A DNA stretch of 64,000 bases from Hymenobacter norwichensis DSM 15439. GTDB taxonomy: Bacteria > Bacteroidota > Bacteroidia > Cytophagales > Hymenobacteraceae. The stretch covers positions 248,001-312,000 of the forward strand of contig NZ_ATVL01000007.1 in NCBI RefSeq assembly GCF_000420705.1, read 5' to 3'. The notes under the pieces are model-generated. The model searched no databases. It worked only from the letters and a program-made list of their open reading frames with translations, and was not told the origin of the DNA. Made by a program: the position numbers and the translations under genes. Shown here piece after piece: positions 59,171 to 64,000 of the stretch (position 1 is its first letter; each line of letters opens with the position of its first letter).

Positions 59171-60397
59171 GTGCATATACTGCAATTCTGTCCGCGCGTA
59201 CCGTTTCCACCCACCGATGGCGGGGCCATTGCCATGTACGACGTGGCGGCAGGCCTCATCCGGGCTGGGCACCGCGTAACAGTACTGGCCATTAATACGC
59301 CCAAGCACGACCAGCCTGCCGATGCGCTGGCCCACCTCGGCCCTAATCTGCGCCTGGTTACGGTGGATGTGGATACCCGCCTCTCGCCGGTGAAAGCGCT
59401 CCGTAACCTGCTGTTCAGTGAACTGCCGTATAATATAGAGCGGTTTCTGAGCGACGCGGTAGCCGTGCGGCTAGCGGAGCTGCTGCGCGAAGACGACTTC
59501 GACGTGGTACAAATGGAAGGCTCATTTGTGGCACTATACGCCACGCCTTGGCTGGACGCTACCGCAACGCTGCCGCCGCTGGTGCTACGGGCCCATAACA
59601 TCGAGTATTCTATCTGGGCAATGTTGGCCAGCCGTACCGGGAACCCGCTTAAGAAGTTCTTCCTCAGCACGATGGCCAAGCGGCTCAAGCAGTACGAGCT
59701 GGAAGTGTGGCAGCGGTTTGATGCCGTGGCGGCCATTACCGAAGCCGACCAGCAGCGCCTGCGCCAACTGGGCTGCCACGAGCCGGTGGTGTTCATACCG
59801 GCCGGCGTAAACCTCGACCGGTTTCAGCCCGACCCAGCCATCCAGTCCAAGCCCCGCACGCTGTTCATGATAGGCTCCCTGGATTGGCTGCCCAACCAGG
59901 AGGGTTTGGATTGGTTTCTGGCGGAAGTCTGGCCGCGGGTGCACGAGCTGTATCCAGATTTGGAATTCCATCTGGCGGGTAAGGAAATGCCGGTGCGGTT
60001 TCGGGAGTTGCAATTGCCGGGCGTCACAGTGCACGGCTTCGTGGAATCGGCGGCCACGTTTATGCAGCAGTATGAGGTGATGCTGGTGCCGCTGCTGAGT
60101 GGGGGCGGTATGCGCATCAAAATCATCGAAGGGATGGCGCTGGGCAAGTGCATTCTGAGCACTACGCTGGGCGCCGAAGGCATCCACGTCCGTGACGACC
60201 ACGACATTCTGGTGCGCGACACGCCCGACGCCTGGGTGGAAGCCATCGGCCGTTACTACCACGGCCAGCTGCCCGCCGACCTGATTGGCCGCGAGGCCGC
60301 CCGCACCATTGCGCGCCTCTACGACAACCGCCGCGTGGTGGAGAGTTTCCTTGACTTATACAGCGTGGTGCAGCAGCGGCGCGTGGAAACGGCGTAA
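59171..60397 (+). CDS. Glycosyltransferase family 4 protein
   Basis: 408 residues from GTG 59171 (VHILQFCPRVPFPPTDGG). GT-B fold: N-terminal acceptor domain with PPTDGGAIAMYDVAAGL, and C-terminal donor site LVPLLSGGGMRIKIIEGMALGKCILST where the E-x7-E type signature of GT4 is visible. Cytoplasmic, sugar and acceptor unknown; likely cell-surface glycan. 11 bp before the next glycosyltransferase, so one operon. Confidence 0.9.
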   Translation: MHILQFCPRVPFPPTDGGAIAMYDVAAGLIRAGHRVTVLAINTPKHDQPADALAHLGPNLRLVTVDVDTRLSPVKALRNLLFSELPYNIERFLSDAVAVRLAELLREDDFDVVQMEGSFVALYATPWLDATATLPPLVLRAHNIEYSIWAMLASRTGNPLKKFFLSTMAKRLKQYELEVWQRFDAVAAITEADQQRLRQLGCHEPVVFIPAGVNLDRFQPDPAIQSKPRTLFMIGSLDWLPNQEGLDWFLAEVWPRVHELYPDLEFHLAGKEMPVRFRELQLPGVTVHGFVESAATFMQQYEVMLVPLLSGGGMRIKIIEGMALGKCILSTTLGAEGIHVRDDHDILVRDTPDAWVEAIGRYYHGQLPADLIGREAARTIARLYDNRRVVESFLDLYSVVQQRRVETA

Positions 60398-60408
60398 GTT
60401 TGCCTGCT

Positions 60409-61587
60409 ATGAAGCTCTTGGTTTTGCTGTCCCGGTTTCCGTACCCACTTGACAAAGGCGACAAGCTCCGGGCGTATCATCAGCTGCGCTACCTGGCCCG
60501 CCACCACGAAGTTTGCTTGTTTTGCCTCTCCGATGAGGACGTATCGGCGGCTAGCTACGCGGCGGTGCGGCCCCTGTGCACGGGTGGTTTGCACGTGCAG
60601 CGCCTGCGCCGGCCCGGCATTGCCCGCAATATGGCCTTGGCCACGCTCCGGGGTTTGCCGCTGCAAGTCGGCTACTTCTACGATGCCGCCGCCCAACGCC
60701 AGCTTGATGCGCTGATGCAAGCGTTTCGCCCCGACCATGTGTACTGCCAGCTGATTCGGATGGCGCAGTACGTGCGCAACTATGCTGGTCAGTTGCCCAT
60801 GACGCTGGACTATATGGACGTGTTTTCGACGGGGATGCTGCGCCGCGCCGAGCAGTGCCGCTGGGCCGAACGGCGGTTATTTAGCCATGAAGGCCGCCGC
60901 TTGCAGGCGTACGAAGCTGCCGCCTTCGACTGGTTTCAGCATCATACTATCATTTCCGACCAAGACCGGCAGCTGATTGAGCACCCGCGCCGCCAGGAAA
61001 TCCACATCGTCCGCAACGGCATCGATGTTGATTTTTTCCAGCCCCGCACGGCCGAGAAAACGCACGACATGCTGTTCTGCGGCAACATGAACTACCACCC
61101 CAACGTGGATGCCGCCGAGTTTCTGGCCCTGGAAATTCTGCCGCTGGTACGCCGCACGCACCCAATGGCGCGACTGTTGGTGGCTGGTACCTCGCCGGCC
61201 CCGCGGGTTCGGGCCTTGGCTTCTGAAGCCGTAACGATTAGCGGTTGGGTGGAGGATATTCGGGATGCATACGCGGCGGCGCGGGTGTTTGTGGCCCCCA
61301 TGCGGGTGGGCACGGGCTTGCAGAACAAGCTGCTCGAAGCCATGGCCATGGAGCTGCCCTGCGTGACGACCCCACTGGCCAATAACGCCCTCCATGGACA
61401 CCCCGGCCAGGATTTGCTGGTAGCCCAATCGGCCGCTGAACTGGCCGACAGCATCAGCCTGCTCCTAACCGATACCACCGTCGCTACCCGCTTAGCCGCG
61501 CAAGGCCGCGTGTTCGTGCAGCAGCACTACGACTGGCAGGCATCCACTAATCAGTTGGAAGTGTTGTTTGGGCAGCAGCCGAGCTAA
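60409..61587 (+). CDS. Glycosyltransferase, Stp1/TIGR03087-like
   Basis: 392 residues. N-terminus LVLLSRFPYPLDKGDKLRAY is the hallmark of the Stp1 (TIGR03087) glycosyltransferases found near exopolysaccharide systems. C-terminal GT4 motif PMRVGTGLQNKLLEAMAMELPCVTT. ATG 60409 preferred over TTG 60400. Shares transcription with the upstream glycosyltransferase; no polymerase or flippase gene is adjacent. Confidence 0.88.
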   Translation: MKLLVLLSRFPYPLDKGDKLRAYHQLRYLARHHEVCLFCLSDEDVSAASYAAVRPLCTGGLHVQRLRRPGIARNMALATLRGLPLQVGYFYDAAAQRQLDALMQAFRPDHVYCQLIRMAQYVRNYAGQLPMTLDYMDVFSTGMLRRAEQCRWAERRLFSHEGRRLQAYEAAAFDWFQHHTIISDQDRQLIEHPRRQEIHIVRNGIDVDFFQPRTAEKTHDMLFCGNMNYHPNVDAAEFLALEILPLVRRTHPMARLLVAGTSPAPRVRALASEAVTISGWVEDIRDAYAAARVFVAPMRVGTGLQNKLLEAMAMELPCVTTPLANNALHGHPGQDLLVAQSAAELADSISLLLTDTTVATRLAAQGRVFVQQHYDWQASTNQLEVLFGQQPS

Positions 61588-61602
61588 GCTTTGGCTTCGC
61601 CC

Positions 61603-61610
61603 TATATTTG
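61603..61610 (+). promoter_or_regulatory. -7 box of proC
   Basis: TATATTTG, exact consensus, 25 bp before ATG 61636; short leader of about 20 nt predicted. Confidence 0.5.
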
Positions 61611-61635
61611 CCTTTTCACCGACTAGCTTATTGAA

Positions 61636-62448
61636 ATGGATAACCTGCGTATTGCCATTTTGGGCTGCGGCAACATGGGACAGGCGTTTGCCAAGGCTTT
61701 CCTGCAATACAACCTGGTAGCCCGCACCAACATGCTGCTGCTGGGCCGCGACGATGCGCACTGTCAGCGCCTCAACGCCAGCGTATTGAACCTGCCCACC
61801 AGCCTGCTTTCCGAGGCGGTGGGTACCTACGATGTGGTGCTGGTAGCCGTGAAACCCCAGGATTTTGGCAAGGCCGCCGCTGGGTTGCGAGAGGTATTGC
61901 AGCCGCAGCAAGTGGTAGTGTCCATCATGGCGGGCATCCCAATTGCGCGGTTGCAGCGGGAGCTAGACCACCGGCAAGTGCTGCGCGCCATGCCCAACAC
62001 GCCCGCGCTGCTAGGCATGGGCATCACCGGCTTTTCGGCTTCTCCGGAAGTGGAGCGCAGCCGGCTGCACCAGGTTGAGAACCTGCTGAACGCCACGGGC
62101 CGGTCTATTTTCCTGGAAGATGAAAGCTTGCTCGACGCCGTAACGGCCGTGAGCGGTAGCGGGCCGGCCTACTTCTACTACATCGTGCAGGCCATGATGC
62201 AGGCCGGGCAGGAGCTGGGCTTCTCCGAATCGGTGGCCGGGCTGCTGGTGAAACAGACCATGCTGGGCGCCTTCCACCTGCTCAACAACTCCGACCAAAG
62301 CCTCGACCAACTCATAGCCAACGTGGCCTCCAAAGGCGGCACCACCGAAGCCGCTCTCCGCACCTTCCGCGCCGGCCACCTCGCCGAAACTCTCATTGAC
62401 GGCATGAAAGCCGCCCAACAACGCGCCACCGAACTGGCTAAGGAGTAG
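61636..62448 (+). CDS. proC: Pyrroline-5-carboxylate reductase
   Basis: 270 residues. Reduces pyrroline-5-carboxylate to proline. N-terminal NAD(P) motif AILGCGNMGQAFAKAF, VKPQDF, RAMPNTPALLGMGITG, and the C-terminal dimer/substrate signature AVSGSGPAYFYYIVQAM with ASKGGTTEAALRTF. Normal length. Its stop codon adjoins a TTGCGCA-core repeat. Confidence 0.96.
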   Translation: MDNLRIAILGCGNMGQAFAKAFLQYNLVARTNMLLLGRDDAHCQRLNASVLNLPTSLLSEAVGTYDVVLVAVKPQDFGKAAAGLREVLQPQQVVVSIMAGIPIARLQRELDHRQVLRAMPNTPALLGMGITGFSASPEVERSRLHQVENLLNATGRSIFLEDESLLDAVTAVSGSGPAYFYYIVQAMMQAGQELGFSESVAGLLVKQTMLGAFHLLNNSDQSLDQLIANVASKGGTTEAALRTFRAGHLAETLIDGMKAAQQRATELAKE

Positions 62449-62449
62449 T

Positions 62450-62560
62450 GGTGAAATTGTGATTTAATGGCTTAGTGATTCAGCGAGTTTGATGTTCAGC
62501 TTGCGCAGTTGGTGCGGTTAAAACGTCAAACTCACCATTTCACCACTTCACAATTTCACT
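62450..62560 (+). repeat. TTGCGCA-core inverted repeat, copy 3, proC-ribBA gap
   Basis: Left part 62450-62493 starts 2 bp after the proC stop; core TTGCGCA 62501-62507; right part 62521-62560 (AAACGTCAAACTCACCATTT...). The remaining 62561-62666 is A+T-rich leader with no FMN riboswitch signature. Confidence 0.85.
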
Positions 62561-62666
62561 GCTCGTAACTTCGCGAGTCCATTCGTGGTTGTAGCAGCAA
62601 ATTCATGCAGGATTTCACCGCTGCAAAATCCGTGAAATCCTTTTTAATCAGAAAAATCAGCGTTCC

Positions 62667-63920
62667 ATGCTTGATTCCATAGAAGACGCCATTGCCGATA
62701 TCCGGGCCGGCAAGGTTGTAGTAGTAGTTGACGACGAGGACCGCGAGAATGAAGGCGACTTTATTTGTGCTGCCCGCTGCGCCACGCCTGAGGTTATTAA
62801 TTTCATGGCCACCCACGGCCGCGGCCTGGTATGCGCACCGCTCATCGAAGCCCGGTGCGAAGAACTGGGATTGGAGCTGATGGTGGGCCGCAACACGGCC
62901 CTGCACGCCACTCCCTTTACGGTGAGCATAGACCTGCTGAAGAACGGCGTGACCACCGGCATTTCGGCTTCTGACCGTTCCAAGACCATCCTGGCCCTTA
63001 TTGACCCAGAAACCAAGCCCGAGGAACTGGGCAAGCCTGGTCATATCTTCCCGCTGAAAGCCCGCAAGGAAGGCGTATTGCGCCGCGCTGGTCACACTGA
63101 AGCCGCCATTGACTTGGCCCGCTTGGCTGGTTTCGAGCCGGCCGGCGTGCTGGTGGAAATTCTGAGCGAAGACGGCGAAATGGCCCGCTTGCCCGAGCTG
63201 CGCAAAGTGGCCGACAAGTGGAACCTGAAGCTGATTTCGGTACAGGACCTCATCAAGTACCGCCTCAACAACGAAAGTCTGATTTCGCGCGATATTTCGG
63301 TGCGCATGCCCACCCAGTGGGGCGACTTCGACCTGTATTCGTTCACTCAAAGCTCCAACGGTGCCCAGCACCTGGCTCTGGTGAAAGGCGACATTTCCAC
63401 GCCCGAGCCTGTATTGGTGCGCGTGCACAGTTCCTGCGTTACGGGCGACATTTTCGGGAGCTGCCGCTGCGACTGTGGGCCGCAGCTGCACAAAGCTATG
63501 GAGCAGATTGAGCGCGAAGGCCGGGGAGTGGTGGTGTACATGAACCAGGAAGGCCGCGGCATCGGGCTGCTCAATAAACTGCGCGCCTACAAGCTCCAGG
63601 AGCAGGGCCGCGACACCGTGGAAGCCAACGTAGAGCTGGGTTTCGGCATTGATGATCGGGACTATGGCGTAGGTGCCCAAATTCTGCGTGACCTGGGTAT
63701 CAGTAAGATGCGCCTGCTCTCCAACAACCCCCGCAAGCGTACCGGCTTGATTGGTTACGGTCTGGAAATAGTGGAGTCGGTGGCTATTGAAATCGAGCCC
63801 AACGAGCACAACCAGAGCTACCTGGCTACCAAGCGCGACAAAATGGGCCATACCATTCTGAGTGCCAGCCGCGCCCCGCACGTCAGCCCCGACCCGGTGG
63901 TAGGAGTGGCCGGCGCCTAG
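62667..63920 (+). CDS. ribBA: Bifunctional 3,4-dihydroxy-2-butanone-4-phosphate synthase / GTP cyclohydrolase II
   Basis: 417 residues. Residues 1 to about 205: DHBP synthase with [38 protein letters not shown] and GHIFPLKA. Residues about 215-400: GTP cyclohydrolase II with zinc cysteines in [20 protein letters not shown] and the GTP-site motif [20 protein letters not shown]. Supplies both precursors of riboflavin synthesis. A short C-terminal extension ([19 protein letters not shown]) follows. Confidence 0.96.
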   Translation: MLDSIEDAIADIRAGKVVVVVDDEDRENEGDFICAARCATPEVINFMATHGRGLVCAPLIEARCEELGLELMVGRNTALHATPFTVSIDLLKNGVTTGISASDRSKTILALIDPETKPEELGKPGHIFPLKARKEGVLRRAGHTEAAIDLARLAGFEPAGVLVEILSEDGEMARLPELRKVADKWNLKLISVQDLIKYRLNNESLISRDISVRMPTQWGDFDLYSFTQSSNGAQHLALVKGDISTPEPVLVRVHSSCVTGDIFGSCRCDCGPQLHKAMEQIEREGRGVVVYMNQEGRGIGLLNKLRAYKLQEQGRDTVEANVELGFGIDDRDYGVGAQILRDLGISKMRLLSNNPRKRTGLIGYGLEIVESVAIEIEPNEHNQSYLATKRDKMGHTILSASRAPHVSPDPVVGVAGA

Positions 63921-63955
63921 TCGTTGCCTCCGGTTTCTTGAACCAGCTTAGTTAG

Positions 63956-63985
63956 CGCCCCGCACGTAATGTGCGGGGCGTTTTT
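63956..63985 (+). terminator. Terminator of ribBA
   Basis: 10-bp stem CGCCCCGCAC (63956-63965) with GTGCGGGGCG (63971-63980), loop GTAAT, T5 tail. Confidence 0.95.
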
Positions 63986-64000
63986 GGCTTTAGGGGGCTA

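Noticed and set aside
62561..62666. Possible FMN riboswitch before ribBA
   Set aside because: The characteristic G-rich aptamer segments are not present; region is A+T-rich leader after the repeat.
62556..63881. 441-residue open frame on the minus strand
   Set aside because: Exactly antisense to ribBA, low-complexity composition typical of a mirror frame in G+C-rich DNA, no family motif.
1..64000. tRNA, rRNA, CRISPR arrays, prophage genes, toxin-antitoxin pairs
   Set aside because: Looked for T-loop motifs, regularly spaced direct repeats and phage/defence genes by eye; none seen. Small structured RNAs could be missed without a covariance search.

Overview
The window looks like a chromosomal segment of a G+C-rich Bacteroidetes bacterium of the Cytophagales, most likely Hymenobacter or a close relative (inferred from gene content; no database search was run). 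The reasons are: promoters of the Bacteroidetes type (TAnnTTTG -7 boxes), weak or absent Shine-Dalgarno sequences, DUF5606 and DUF2490 proteins, T9SS genes (a PorE-like OmpA/TPR/PD40 protein, and PorT directly behind menG), CarboxypepD_reg/OMP_b-brl receptors, and LytS/LytTR two-component pairs. Most of the window is ordinary core and accessory metabolism. No rRNA, tRNA, CRISPR array, prophage or complete insertion sequence was recognised.

Layout. 0-5.7 kb: start of waaA (lipid A/Kdo), 2-Cys peroxiredoxin, aspartate kinase, fructose-1,6-bisphosphatase, a DUF5606 protein, a secreted TonB C-terminal domain protein and engB. 6.1-10 kb: envelope/T9SS block with the PorE-like protein, menG and porT. 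10-16 kb: SDR, esterase, cytidine deaminase, saccharopine dehydrogenase-like enzyme, a two-gene ABC transporter and trmN. 16-28.6 kb: outer-membrane receptor, PLP aminotransferase, tsaE, alanine dehydrogenase, flavin reductase, TPR histidine kinase, M28 peptidase and several proteins of unknown function. 28.7-38.4 kb: an orphan InsA-like protein, then a same-strand module of porin, MHS-type MFS symporter, small membrane protein, SLC5-STAC-histidine kinase, receiver-only response regulator and acetyl-CoA synthetase. This looks like an acetate/short-chain acid uptake, sensing and activation unit comparable to CrbS/CrbR-acs.

38.5-44.5 kb: alcohol dehydrogenase with a small membrane protein, the cobT-cobS-cobC lower-ligand pathway and fumarylacetoacetase. 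44.5-47.2 kb: a strikingly A+T-rich island with one secreted Q-rich coiled-coil protein whose reading frame is broken at an A7 run. It is flanked by structured DNA, including an attC-like site downstream. 47.3-52.7 kb: NifU-like and Mrp Fe-S proteins, then a LytTR regulator with an intact LytS-type kinase and, next to it, a second kinase that has lost its catalytic signatures. 52.8-64 kb: secreted protein of unknown function, FAD monooxygenase with AraC regulator, dnaG, two glycosyltransferases, proC and ribBA.

The most distinctive large-scale feature is a set of dispersed intergenic inverted repeats. One group (GTCATnCnGA type) gives long hairpins at 20.4, 32.6, 43.0, 49.1 and 59.0 kb, plus solo halves. 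Two other groups (TTGCGCA-core and AATTA-rich) occupy most or nearly all of the stop-to-start gap between consecutive same-strand genes. These include three gaps of the acetate module, counting a solo arm before acs. Several genes also have promoters so close to the start codon that leaderless or very short-leader transcripts are predicted.
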